39,716 nt of DNA. It comes from JAZMZS01 sp045120955. Its GTDB lineage: Bacteria; Bacillota; Clostridia; Oscillospirales; CAG-272. Positions 16,836 through 24,631 of the stretch are shown here, in pieces. The notes beneath the pieces are model-generated. The model searched no databases. It was not told the origin of the DNA and worked only from the letters and a program-made list of their open reading frames with translations. The stretch spans positions 1 through 39,716 of the forward strand of contig JBGVFH010000033.1 of assembly GCA_045120955.1 (NCBI GenBank). The letters are read 5' to 3'. The first letter of the stretch is position 1; each line of letters opens with the position of its first letter. Made by a program: the position numbers and the translations under genes.

Positions 16836-18386
16836 ATGCGCCGTTATCTTACGGAATTTGATACAAATAAACTGCCGGTAATAAAAACGGATGTTCTCAT
16901 CGTGGGAACAGGTCTTGCCGGACTATTCGCCGCTATTCACATTTCTACCGAAAAGAAATGCATCGTAGCGACAAAAACAGATATTGAGTTTTCCAGCTCG
17001 TGGCTCGCTCAGGGCGGAATTGCGGCGGTGATCTCACCCGACGACAACATCGAAAGCCACGTTTCCGACACGCTCAAGGCAGGAGCGGGGCTGTGTGATG
17101 AAAAAGCGGTAAGATTGCTTGTCAGCGAAAGCACCGAAAATATAAAGGAAATGGTAGAGCTTGACGTACCGTTTGACACAAACCCCGAGGGTGAGCTGCA
17201 GATAACGAGAGAAGGAGGCCACAGCCGCCGCCGCATAGTTCACTGCGGAGGAGACGCTACGGGAAGAGAAGCGACACGTCGGCTGGGTCAGATAGCACTT
17301 GAAAGAAAAAATCTTGACTTTATGTTTCGGACCACGCTCATCGACATTATCACCGACGGAGACAAAACTGTTGGGGCACTCGTTGACAACGAGGGTCTGA
17401 AGATAATACTCACTCCCAACGTCATTTTGGCGACCGGCGGTATAGGATACAACTTTACTCACACGACAAATCCGAGAGGAGCTGTCGGAGACGGCATTGC
17501 CGCCGCTGTGCGTGCGGGTGCCGAGGCGGAAAAGCTCGAAATGATACAGTTTCATCCAACAACGCTGATGACAGACGAAAACCCCGAAAGACTTTTTCTC
17601 ATCTCGGAGGCAGTCAGGGGCGAGGGTGGAATACTCAAAAACCGTGCGGGAGAGGCGTTTATGGCAGATAAGCATCCTCTAAAGGACCTTGCTCCCCGTG
17701 ACATCGTTACTCGTTTTATTCTCAAGGAGCTGAGAAAAAATCCCGACAAATGCGTATTTCTTGATGTAAGCTCAATGACACGTGAATTTTTCTCGGAGAG
17801 ATTTCCTACAATATACGGAAAATGCCGTGATAACGGTATAAATCTGACCGCTGACCGAATTCCCGTTCATCCGGCACAGCACTACCACATGGGCGGTATA
17901 AAAACAGACCTCGACGGCAAGACCTGTATCGAGGGACTTTATGCCGTGGGAGAGTGCGCCTGCACGGGCATTCACGGTGCAAACCGTCTTGCTTCAAATT
18001 CGATGCTCGAATGTCTCGTTTTCGGACACAGAGCAGCCGAGTCCGTAAACAGAAGCACTGCTAAGCCCGACGAGTCCTCGCTTAAATTCGTAGGAAACAT
18101 CATCGGAGGCAAAAAGTACACTATCGACAGAAAGGCAACCAATATTCTTCGGGATGAGCTGCGTTCGGTAAATACAAAATATATTGGGCCCGTGCGTACA
18201 ACAGAGGGCATGAAGTATGCGCTTGATTATTTTGAAAAGAGAATGCAGGAGCTCGATGACACATACACGGACACGCTTTATGCAATGGAGCTGTACAATA
18301 TGACGGAGTTTTCATATCTTGCGGCAAAAGGCGCATACGAGCGCAAGGAAAGCGTGGGCGCACATTATATTGAGGATACACAATGA
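16836..18386 (+). CDS. nadB: L-aspartate oxidase
   Basis: This FAD enzyme converts aspartate to iminoaspartate, which NadA turns into quinolinate. The 516-residue protein has the FAD motif VGTGLAGLFAA, then SSWLAQGGIAAV, the succinate dehydrogenase-like active site segment REGGHSRRRIVH, EAVRGEGG, and the FAD-ribityl site HYHMGGI with GECACTGIHGANRLASNS. It lies 33 bases after nadC and overlaps ispE by four bases. An anaerobe would use fumarate rather than oxygen as the electron acceptor, which the family allows. Confidence 0.96.
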   Translation: MRRYLTEFDTNKLPVIKTDVLIVGTGLAGLFAAIHISTEKKCIVATKTDIEFSSSWLAQGGIAAVISPDDNIESHVSDTLKAGAGLCDEKAVRLLVSESTENIKEMVELDVPFDTNPEGELQITREGGHSRRRIVHCGGDATGREATRRLGQIALERKNLDFMFRTTLIDIITDGDKTVGALVDNEGLKIILTPNVILATGGIGYNFTHTTNPRGAVGDGIAAAVRAGAEAEKLEMIQFHPTTLMTDENPERLFLISEAVRGEGGILKNRAGEAFMADKHPLKDLAPRDIVTRFILKELRKNPDKCVFLDVSSMTREFFSERFPTIYGKCRDNGINLTADRIPVHPAQHYHMGGIKTDLDGKTCIEGLYAVGECACTGIHGANRLASNSMLECLVFGHRAAESVNRSTAKPDESSLKFVGNIIGGKKYTIDRKATNILRDELRSVNTKYIGPVRTTEGMKYALDYFEKRMQELDDTYTDTLYAMELYNMTEFSYLAAKGAYERKESVGAHYIEDTQ

Positions 18387-19264
18387 ATATAACGCTCGAG
18401 GCACCTGCTAAGATCAACCTTTATCTTGATATCGTATCAAAAAAAGAAAACGGTTATCACAATATAAAGGGAGTTATGCAAAAAATATCTCTATGTGATA
18501 AAGTGAGCGTAGCTTTGACACGATCGCATAAAAATGAGATAACCGTCAAATGCAGCGAGCCGTCCGTTCCCGAGGGCAGAGATAATATCGCATACAAGGC
18601 GGCAGAGCTGTATCTTGAAAGCTTCACTCTTGACACATACAAGGTTAATATCTGTATAGAAAAGCATATCCCCGCCGCCGGCGGACTTGCCGGCGGCAGT
18701 ACAGATGCGGCGGCTGTGCTCTCTGCCATGCACACACTTCTCGGCGAGGATAAGGGCAAGGAAAAGCTGTTGCAAAAATCGGCAGAGCTCGGTGCAGACG
18801 TTCCGTTTTGTCTGGCTGACGGAGCAATGATAACCGAGGGTATCGGAGAAACTCTTACCCCCTGCCCTGCACTTGCAGACTGTACTGTAGTGCTGTGCAA
18901 CACAGGCGAGATCGTCTCGACACCCGCAGCATACAGACAGCTTGATATTATATACAATGATTTTAAAAACGCACGGTTTGACAGCGCGCGTTTTTCAAAT
19001 CTGCTCGACGGACTCTCAGAAAAAAGCATTGCAAAGATATCGGGCGCTATGTTTAATATCTTTGAGCAGACCGTGCTTGCACAACAGCCGAAAGCCGCAA
19101 ATGCAAAAAGCGTGCTTCTCTCATGCGGCGCTGACGGTGCAATGATGAGCGGAAGCGGCCCATCCGTGTTCGGGCTTTTCTCCGACGAGAGAAAGGCGCA
19201 CGAGGCTCACAGAATACTCTGCGAGCTTGGGTATACCTGTCATAATTGCAAGCCTATAGGCTGA
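18383..19264 (+). CDS. ispE: 4-diphosphocytidyl-2-C-methyl-D-erythritol kinase
   Basis: It phosphorylates an intermediate of the methylerythritol phosphate route to isoprenoids. The 293-residue GHMP kinase has the N-terminal APAKINLYLDI segment, the ATP-binding PAAGGLAGGSTDAAAVL motif near residue 95, DVPFCL, and the C-terminal MSGSGPSVFGLF. Its ATG overlaps the nadB stop (ATGA), so its translation is probably coupled to nadB. Confidence 0.96.
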   Translation: MNITLEAPAKINLYLDIVSKKENGYHNIKGVMQKISLCDKVSVALTRSHKNEITVKCSEPSVPEGRDNIAYKAAELYLESFTLDTYKVNICIEKHIPAAGGLAGGSTDAAAVLSAMHTLLGEDKGKEKLLQKSAELGADVPFCLADGAMITEGIGETLTPCPALADCTVVLCNTGEIVSTPAAYRQLDIIYNDFKNARFDSARFSNLLDGLSEKSIAKISGAMFNIFEQTVLAQQPKAANAKSVLLSCGADGAMMSGSGPSVFGLFSDERKAHEAHRILCELGYTCHNCKPIG

Positions 19265-19296
19265 AGCAAAATTTTTTACAAAAACGGAGATAGCCG

Positions 19297-19914
19297 ATGT
19301 TTTATTATCTGAGAGGAGAGCTTGTGCTCACGGAAAGCTCAATGGCAGTCATTGACTGCTCGGGTGTCGGATACTGTCTGACGGTCAGCCGCACCACATC
19401 AAGCGCACTTGCGAGGCTTTCCGACACACACGATGTAAAGCTGCTCACGCATCTGATCGTGCGAGAGGACGGCGTTGAGCTTTTCGGCTTTTACACGAAT
19501 GAGGAGCTAAAGCTCTTTAAAATGCTGATAACCGTATCGGGTGTAGGACCGAAGGCGGCAATATCCATTCTGTCATGCGCAAGCGTGACAGACCTGATAA
19601 AAGCAATAATTACAGGAAATCAAAAGGTCATTTCAGCCGCACAGGGCGTCGGCGCAAAAACTGCGGCAAGAGTCATACTTGAATTAAAGGACAAGTTCGG
19701 CAAGGAATTTGACGTCGGCACAGACGATGCGACGGCAGAGCTGTTTGAAAACACTATGCTTACGCAGGGCAAGGCGGCAGATGCCGAAAACGCTCTCACC
19801 GTGCTCGGCTATTCCAAAAATGATATCACGGCGGTTTTGCGCACCATAGATGTCGAAAAGCTGGAGCTTGAGGATATCATCAAGCTTGCGCTTGCAAAAT
19901 TTATGAAAAAATAA
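19297..19914 (+). CDS. ruvA: Holliday junction DNA helicase subunit RuvA
   Basis: RuvA binds Holliday junctions and loads the RuvB motor. The 205-residue protein has the N-terminal OB fold, with LRGEL and DCSGVGYCL, and tandem helix-hairpin-helix motifs (VSGVGPKAAISIL and AQGVGAKTAARVILELKDK), then a linker and the C-terminal RuvB-binding domain (ALTVLGYSKNDI). It lies 32 bases after ispE and 12 bases before ruvB. Confidence 0.97.
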   Translation: MFYYLRGELVLTESSMAVIDCSGVGYCLTVSRTTSSALARLSDTHDVKLLTHLIVREDGVELFGFYTNEELKLFKMLITVSGVGPKAAISILSCASVTDLIKAIITGNQKVISAAQGVGAKTAARVILELKDKFGKEFDVGTDDATAELFENTMLTQGKAADAENALTVLGYSKNDITAVLRTIDVEKLELEDIIKLALAKFMKK

Positions 19915-19926
19915 GGGGGATAAGAT

Positions 19927-21000
19927 ATGGATAACGAAGAGTTTGACTTTGAAAACCGAATACTTTCCACAACTTACGTCCCCGAGGATGAGATTGCCGA
20001 GAACAGCCTCAGACCGAAGGCACTCGATGACTATATCGGTCAGGCAAAGGCAAAGGAAAACCTCAAGGTATATATAGATGCGGCAAAGATACGAGGCTCC
20101 TCGCTTGACCATGTTTTGCTCTACGGCCCTCCCGGTCTTGGTAAGACCACGCTTTCGTGTATCATCGCAAACGAGCTTGGAGTAAATATCAGAACGACCT
20201 CCGGTCCCGCTATCGAAAAGCAAGGAGATCTTGCCGCCCTTCTCACCAATCTCGAGGACGGGGATGTACTGTTTATTGATGAGATACACCGACTTTCACG
20301 TCAGGTCGAGGAAATACTCTATCCCGCAATGGAGGACTATGCCCTCGACATCATTATCGGAAAGGGACCGAGCGCACGCAGTATCCGTCTGCCGCTCAAA
20401 CACTTTACCCTCATCGGTGCAACAACAAGAGCGGGACAGCTCACTACACCGCTGCGTGACAGATTCGGCGTACTGCTGAAGCTGGAGCTGTACAGCGCAG
20501 AGGAGCTTGCCACTATAGTCAGAAGATCCGCCGGTATTCTCGGCGTTGATATAACAGAGTCGGGTGCATACGAGATAGCATCACGCTCACGGGGCACGCC
20601 CCGTATTGCAAACAGACTGCTCAAGCGTGTATCGGATTTTGCTCTTGTAAAGGGCGACGGAGCTATCACCGACACCATTGCAAAATATGCACTCGAGATG
20701 CTCGAAATAGACGAGCTTGGGCTTGACAACACGGACAGACGAATGCTCAAAGCTATAATAAGCTACTATGCGGGAGGCCCTGTCGGTCTTGAAACGCTCG
20801 CCGCAACCGTCGGCGAAGAGGCGATAACGCTCGAGGACGTATACGAGCCGTATCTCATGCAGATAGGCTTTCTGTCTCGTACACCTCGCGGAAGATGCGT
20901 AACGAAGCTCGCATACGACCATCTGAAGATCCCGTACAGACCCGAAATAAAGGGCGAGCAGACAAGTCTCTTTGACTCCGACCAAAAGCAGGAAACATAA
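19927..21000 (+). CDS. ruvB: Holliday junction branch migration ATPase RuvB
   Basis: RuvB is the hexameric AAA+ motor that drives branch migration with RuvA. The 357-residue protein shows RPKALDDYIGQ, Walker A GPPGLGKTT, Walker B LFIDEIHRL, the sensor segment IGATTRAG, the arginine-finger region TPLRDRFG, and the C-terminal winged helix (DVYEPYLMQIGFLSRTPRGR). AAGGGGGATAAG provides the ribosome site. No ruvC or queA is adjacent in the window. A clear terminator after it was not found. Confidence 0.97.
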   Translation: MDNEEFDFENRILSTTYVPEDEIAENSLRPKALDDYIGQAKAKENLKVYIDAAKIRGSSLDHVLLYGPPGLGKTTLSCIIANELGVNIRTTSGPAIEKQGDLAALLTNLEDGDVLFIDEIHRLSRQVEEILYPAMEDYALDIIIGKGPSARSIRLPLKHFTLIGATTRAGQLTTPLRDRFGVLLKLELYSAEELATIVRRSAGILGVDITESGAYEIASRSRGTPRIANRLLKRVSDFALVKGDGAITDTIAKYALEMLEIDELGLDNTDRRMLKAIISYYAGGPVGLETLAATVGEEAITLEDVYEPYLMQIGFLSRTPRGRCVTKLAYDHLKIPYRPEIKGEQTSLFDSDQKQET

Positions 21001-21095
21001 GAGAGTGCGCCTTAAAAAGAAAAGTGCGAAGCTGATTTTGTTGATATTGCATAATTTTTGACAAATGTTTTTGTATATTTCGTCATGCTGACCCG

Positions 21096-21124
21096 TTGAC
21101 TTTTTTCAATATGTATTATATAAT
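21096..21124 (+). promoter_or_regulatory. Promoter of the small gene at 21175
   Basis: TTGACT at 21096-21101 and TATAAT at 21119-21124 are exactly 17 bases apart, predicting strong independent expression. Confidence 0.8.
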
Positions 21125-21174
21125 CAAACCAAGCAGAGAAAATACTGCAATATTTTTGAAAGGATGATATCGTC

Positions 21175-21432
21175 ATGAAAAAGCTTTACATTCACAATCT
21201 CAACATTGATGATCTTATCAAAACAGTTGAGGCCTGCGCAGGTGAGGTTTACCTCGAAACCGAAGAAGGCGACTGTCTGAATCTCAAATCCACATTTTGC
21301 CGTATTGTAGGTCTGGCAAAAATTCTTGAGGGAGCAAAAATATCAGAGGCATATATCCGTTGCTCGAATATCGAGGACGAATCGCTTCTCTTCAGACTCA
21401 ACCTTTATCACGAGGTTCCCGAAACCAAATAA
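21175..21432 (+). CDS. Small cytoplasmic protein of unknown function, possibly HPr-fold
   Basis: This 85-residue protein has no signal peptide or membrane helix. It is predicted to alternate strand and helix: KKLYIHNL, a helix containing IDDLIKTVEAC, a strand VYLETEE, then LNLKST and a helix CRIVGLAKILEG, ending with an IRCSN strand and a helix ESLLFRLN. The order resembles HPr-like domains, including a LNLKS segment where HPr has its second helix, but there is no phosphorylatable histidine motif. I do not recognise it further. It has a near-consensus promoter, an AAAGGA ribosome site and its own terminator, so it is likely a well-expressed single gene. Confidence 0.75.
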   Translation: MKKLYIHNLNIDDLIKTVEACAGEVYLETEEGDCLNLKSTFCRIVGLAKILEGAKISEAYIRCSNIEDESLLFRLNLYHEVPETK

Positions 21433-21465
21433 TCATCACCAAAAGCTATTATTTTTGCATTAAAG

Positions 21466-21505
21466 AAGCGCACTTATCGTTTTTTGATAAGTGCGCTTTT
21501 GTTTT
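21466..21505 (+). terminator. Terminator after the small gene
   Basis: Perfect 13-base arms (AAGCGCACTTATC and GATAAGTGCGCTT) with a seven-base loop are followed by TTGTTTT. The minus-strand acetyltransferase gene ends immediately beside it. Confidence 0.88.
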
Positions 21506-22272
21506 CACATATTCATTTTATCAACGAAATCACAGTCCCTTGCCGTCAGCTCCACCCATGCAGGCTTAAAGCCGCATTTTACTGCGTTTCGCACCGACTT
21601 GATATTGCACCACGCCGCACAGTAAAACGGAACCTTGCCAAGTGACAGTATCTCGCACGCAAGATTACTTGTAAGAGCGGCGGCAATTCCCTTTTGTCTG
21701 TATTTCGGCAAAACGTCAACACCTATCTGATACATTGTTTCACAGTCTGCCGAACATGCCGCAAGCCCAACGAGCTTTCCGCTGTCATATGCGCCGACAC
21801 CCAGTACGTCGAGCTGTGCCCTGTCCTTACACAGTGCGTTGCTCCACTCTTCTGTATAAAGCTCTGCAAAATCCCGTTGATGCAAAAGCCTCAATTCGTA
21901 ACCGCAATCAAGTCTGTGCAGCTTTGTAAGATCGGGCAAAAAATATTCCGCCATAAAGCATATTTTCAATCCAAAGCCTCTCAGCCTGTCACTCAGCACA
22001 TTTATATTAGGAGTCTCAAAGCAATGCTCTGTAGGATATTTGTTTATATATTCCGTCACCACCCCCGCAAGCCGCTCGCTGACCTGTGCGACGATATTGT
22101 TCCCGTACGAAACCATGTCGCACTCAAACGGCAGAGGCAGATATTTTCTCGCCTTGTCATTTGTTTTTGACAGAACGACCACATTCTCATCTTTCAAAAA
22201 GTCCTCTTTTTGGCAGTTACAGTCATATGTCGACTGCTCCAAGGCTATGTTAAATATATCACTGTTTGTCAC
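21505..22272 (-). CDS. GNAT-family N-acetyltransferase
   Basis: The C-terminal half has the GNAT fold: the acetyl-CoA-binding strand and loop IGVDVLPKYRQKGIA (the Q/R-x-x-G-x-A motif) near residue 180, and the closing segment WCNIKSVRNAVKCGF typical of motif B. The N-terminal 120 residues are a divergent extension of unknown role. An in-frame GTG at 22284 lies inside the AAGGTGG ribosome site, so the GTG at 22272 is the more plausible start, though this is not certain. The substrate is not predictable. It is convergent with the small gene at 21175. Confidence 0.85.
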   Translation of the reverse strand: MTNSDIFNIALEQSTYDCNCQKEDFLKDENVVVLSKTNDKARKYLPLPFECDMVSYGNNIVAQVSERLAGVVTEYINKYPTEHCFETPNINVLSDRLRGFGLKICFMAEYFLPDLTKLHRLDCGYELRLLHQRDFAELYTEEWSNALCKDRAQLDVLGVGAYDSGKLVGLAACSADCETMYQIGVDVLPKYRQKGIAAALTSNLACEILSLGKVPFYCAAWCNIKSVRNAVKCGFKPAWVELTARDCDFVDKMNM

Positions 22273-22425
22273 GGTATCTACCACCTTTCCGTATCATTAT
22301 ATCACTTTGATTTGCTCATTTCAACAATACCGTGCGAAAACAAAACGTATGACCCTATATACCCTTCCTCTTCCTCTACCCTGCCTTCGATGCGAGCGGG
22401 CGCGGCTTGCGCTAATTTCTGAAAA

Positions 22426-22530
22426 GCGGGCAGTGCCCGCACCCATCCTCCCGCCTATGGTATTTTTGGATCTTCTTTAAGTCAGCCAAACGGCGGGGCG
22501 TAATTACGCAATTTCCTATGCAATGAAAAA
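22426..22530 (+). repeat. Terminator-associated repeat, tandem copy 1 (subtype A)
   Basis: This 105-base unit starts with the palindrome GCGGGCAGTGCCCGC, has CATCCTCCCGCC in its left half and AACGGCGGGGCG in its right half (CCCGCC and GGCGGG can pair), and ends with CTATGCAATGAAAAA. The next unit follows without a gap. An open reading frame across the two units is an artefact of the repeat. Confidence 0.9.
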
Positions 22531-22636
22531 GCGGGCAGTGCCCGCATCCATTCTCCAGCCTATTATATCTTTGGATCTTCTTTAAGTCAGCCAAACGGCG
22601 GGGTGTAATTACGCAATTTCCTATGCAATGAAAAAA
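22531..22636 (+). repeat. Terminator-associated repeat, tandem copy 2 (subtype A)
   Basis: This second unit has the same 105-base period and differs at scattered positions (for example ATTCTCCAGCC for CATCCTCCCGCC). Its final A-run is the T-run, on the minus strand, of the terminator for the lipoprotein gene at 22717. Confidence 0.9.
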
Positions 22637-22670
22637 GCAGATGCCAAGTGTCTTGTTTGACACTTGGCAT
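22631..22670 (-). terminator. Terminator of the lipoprotein gene at 22717
   Basis: Perfect 12-base arms (ATGCCAAGTGTC and GACACTTGGCAT) have a six-base loop. On the minus strand the stem is followed by CTGCTTTTTT, which is the end of the tandem repeat. Confidence 0.85.
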
Positions 22671-22716
22671 CCGTTCATATTTTATAATGTACTTAATATC
22701 GTTTTACCGCAAAGCA

Positions 22717-23478
22717 TTATGCTTCTTTAAAATTCTTGTAGCCTTCGGGAGGAGTGATCTCAACATCCTTGCCGGGATCTTTGAAGGTAACGGTGCATTT
22801 CACGGAAGAGGAGGTCTCGATCTCGGAAACCGTTATATCCATATCGAAGCTGATGTCATAAACCGAAATATATCCGTCGGCAACGGTGATCTTTACCTTT
22901 GCGTCGCTTATCTCAACATTGCTTGCTTCCGTGTCGGAGGAATCGTTTACAGATTTGATAAGATCATCATAAACATCTTCAAATACGTCTGAAGCAAGAT
23001 CAAGCGCTACCGTCTTGCTTCCGTCATCGTTTTTCACTATCTCGGCATCCTTGAGCACATCCTTGGGCAGATCCTTTATCATAGACTGTATGTCATCCGT
23101 ATAGTCATATTCACCGTCTGCATCGTCTGCACTCATCTTGACATTCTCGCCGTTGCTGCTCATGTATATCCATTCGTCCTCAGCATACATATCTATATCA
23201 AAGGTCTGTCCGAACATACTCATGGCTATCGTCGCAGATACAACGGGTGAGTCGGTCTGAGCACCCTTGACCTTCATATCGATAGTCATGGGTATTTCAA
23301 GCGTCATACCTTGTGCGCTTGTCACGACCTCCATTTCTAATTCCGCCTTATATGAGTCCAGCTTTTGTGTTTTTTCGGTCGCCTTTGTTATAAGAGATTG
23401 TGCATTCTCGCAGGACGTAAGCAGCATTGTGCTGAACACAAGCACTACAACAAGTAACAATGATGTGATTTTTCTCAT
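22717..23478 (-). CDS. Lipoprotein with LolA/LppX-like layout
   Basis: The 253-residue protein begins with a signal peptide and lipobox LLTSC (cysteine near residue 23), so it should be anchored outside the membrane. The rest is an acidic, strand-rich domain with an early KLDSYKAELEME segment and repeated alternating patterns, including WIYMSSNGENVKM, as in DUF6612- or LppX-like lipoproteins. Such proteins are thought to bind lipids or small hydrophobic ligands, but no function is established here. AAGGAG supports the ATG at 23478, and a consensus promoter lies upstream. It is a single-gene unit. Confidence 0.82.
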   Translation of the reverse strand: MRKITSLLLVVVLVFSTMLLTSCENAQSLITKATEKTQKLDSYKAELEMEVVTSAQGMTLEIPMTIDMKVKGAQTDSPVVSATIAMSMFGQTFDIDMYAEDEWIYMSSNGENVKMSADDADGEYDYTDDIQSMIKDLPKDVLKDAEIVKNDDGSKTVALDLASDVFEDVYDDLIKSVNDSSDTEASNVEISDAKVKITVADGYISVYDISFDMDITVSEIETSSSVKCTVTFKDPGKDVEITPPEGYKNFKEA

Positions 23479-23558
23479 GATACTTCTCCTTGATGATTAA
23501 TTTTTCATGTGCAGATTCAACAGTTTTTTGTCGAAAAACGCATGATTTTTATAAAGTT

Positions 23559-23587
23559 ATTATATCACGCATTGCTGTTTTTGTCAA
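23559..23587 (-). promoter_or_regulatory. Promoter of the lipoprotein gene at 22717
   Basis: On the minus strand TTGACA (23587-23582) and TATAAT (23564-23559) are 17 bases apart, a full consensus promoter. Confidence 0.85.
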
Positions 23588-23642
23588 TACGGTTAACAAT
23601 TATATTGTTCGACAAGATATTAAACCCTCGCTGTAAATTTGC

Positions 23643-24437
23643 TCATTTTATCAAAAGGAGCTTCTTTGCGTTGCCGCATCTTATCTTTTCTTCGTCTTCT
23701 GCGCAAAGCTTCAAGGACGAAAGCAGGCGCAGCTCCATATCGGCTGTATGCCACGGCGTGTCTGTGCCGAACAATAGCCTGTCCACCCCGTGCTTTTCTA
23801 CGATTTTTTCGGCATAATACTTCGGCATAGACGAATATCCGAACGATATATCAAAATAAATATCTCTGCCGCACAACAGCTCCAAAACCTCCTTGTTACA
23901 TCCAAGCCCTCCCCAATGAGCGGCAACAACGGGAGAGTCAAACCATGAAAGCGCCCTTGCAATCTTATCGGGAGTCGCTCCGTACGGAGGCGCAAAGCCG
24001 TAGTCGATACCGGCATGGAACACCGTTATAAGCCCGAGCGAAGATATCTTTTTATAGATCGGCTTCATCTTTGGGTCATCAACGCAAAATTTTTGATATT
24101 CGGGATGCAGCTTTATTCCCTTCAGACCCATATCTTTTATTATTTCAAGCTGCTCGAGTACATCCTCGCTGCCGGGGTACACCGAGCCAAAGGCAAAGAT
24201 ATCTATTCCGTTGTTTATTTTTGCGGCGTAATCGTTTACATTCTTTTGCTGTTGTGCGTTCGTAGCAATGCTCAGCACAACCGAGATGTCCACCCCGCCT
24301 TTTTTCATCGAACGGCGCAATCCCTCTTCCGTTCCGTCCGTGTGGTATTCAAGCCCTCCCGACACAAATGACAGCTGCTGTACAGCTCTCTCGGCTATCT
24401 TTTCGGGAAAGCAATGTGTATGAAAATCTATAAGCAT
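23643..24437 (-). CDS. Amidohydrolase-family metal-dependent hydrolase
   Basis: This 264-residue TIM-barrel protein (amidohydrolase 2-like) has the N-terminal metal motif FHTH, a central histidine in FHAGIDYG, another in AAHWGG, and the C-terminal aspartate in LLFGTDTPWH. These are the metal ligands of the superfamily. The substrate is unknown; relatives include decarboxylases and hydrolases of small aromatic or cyclic acids. GAGGTG precedes the ATG. It has its own promoter and faces no operon partner. Confidence 0.87.
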   Translation of the reverse strand: MLIDFHTHCFPEKIAERAVQQLSFVSGGLEYHTDGTEEGLRRSMKKGGVDISVVLSIATNAQQQKNVNDYAAKINNGIDIFAFGSVYPGSEDVLEQLEIIKDMGLKGIKLHPEYQKFCVDDPKMKPIYKKISSLGLITVFHAGIDYGFAPPYGATPDKIARALSWFDSPVVAAHWGGLGCNKEVLELLCGRDIYFDISFGYSSMPKYYAEKIVEKHGVDRLLFGTDTPWHTADMELRLLSSLKLCAEDEEKIRCGNAKKLLLIK

Positions 24438-24491
24438 AAATGCACCTCATTTTTTCTCATTTTGATAAATGCTTTCTGTTTTATAAGAAAT

Positions 24492-24520
24492 ATTATAAAC
24501 CTTTTTCTGCATAATATCAA
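24492..24520 (-). promoter_or_regulatory. Promoter of the amidohydrolase gene
   Basis: On the minus strand TTGATA (24520-24515) and TATAAT (24497-24492) are 17 bases apart. Confidence 0.7.
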
Positions 24521-24631
24521 CCGTATCTGCGGTGATTGGTGAAATAATAATTTATTTTAAAAGTGCGGCATTGGGCATATTTCCCGTTTTGCTCGGGCAA
24601 GCTATAATGATTTCAATTTATGGGGGTTTTT

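Noticed and set aside
22426..22636. CRISPR-like tandem repeat
   Set aside because: There are only two 105-base units with no spacers, and dispersed copies lie at other loci; this is an interspersed repeat.
22426..22636. Group II intron fragment
   Set aside because: The terminator-linked position recalls group IIC introns, but I see no domain V or reverse transcriptase and the unit is only 105 bases.
22412..22678. Open reading frame of about 88 residues on the minus strand with internal duplication
   Set aside because: The frame is produced by the two tandem 105-base repeats; it has no ribosome site and covers a terminator hairpin.
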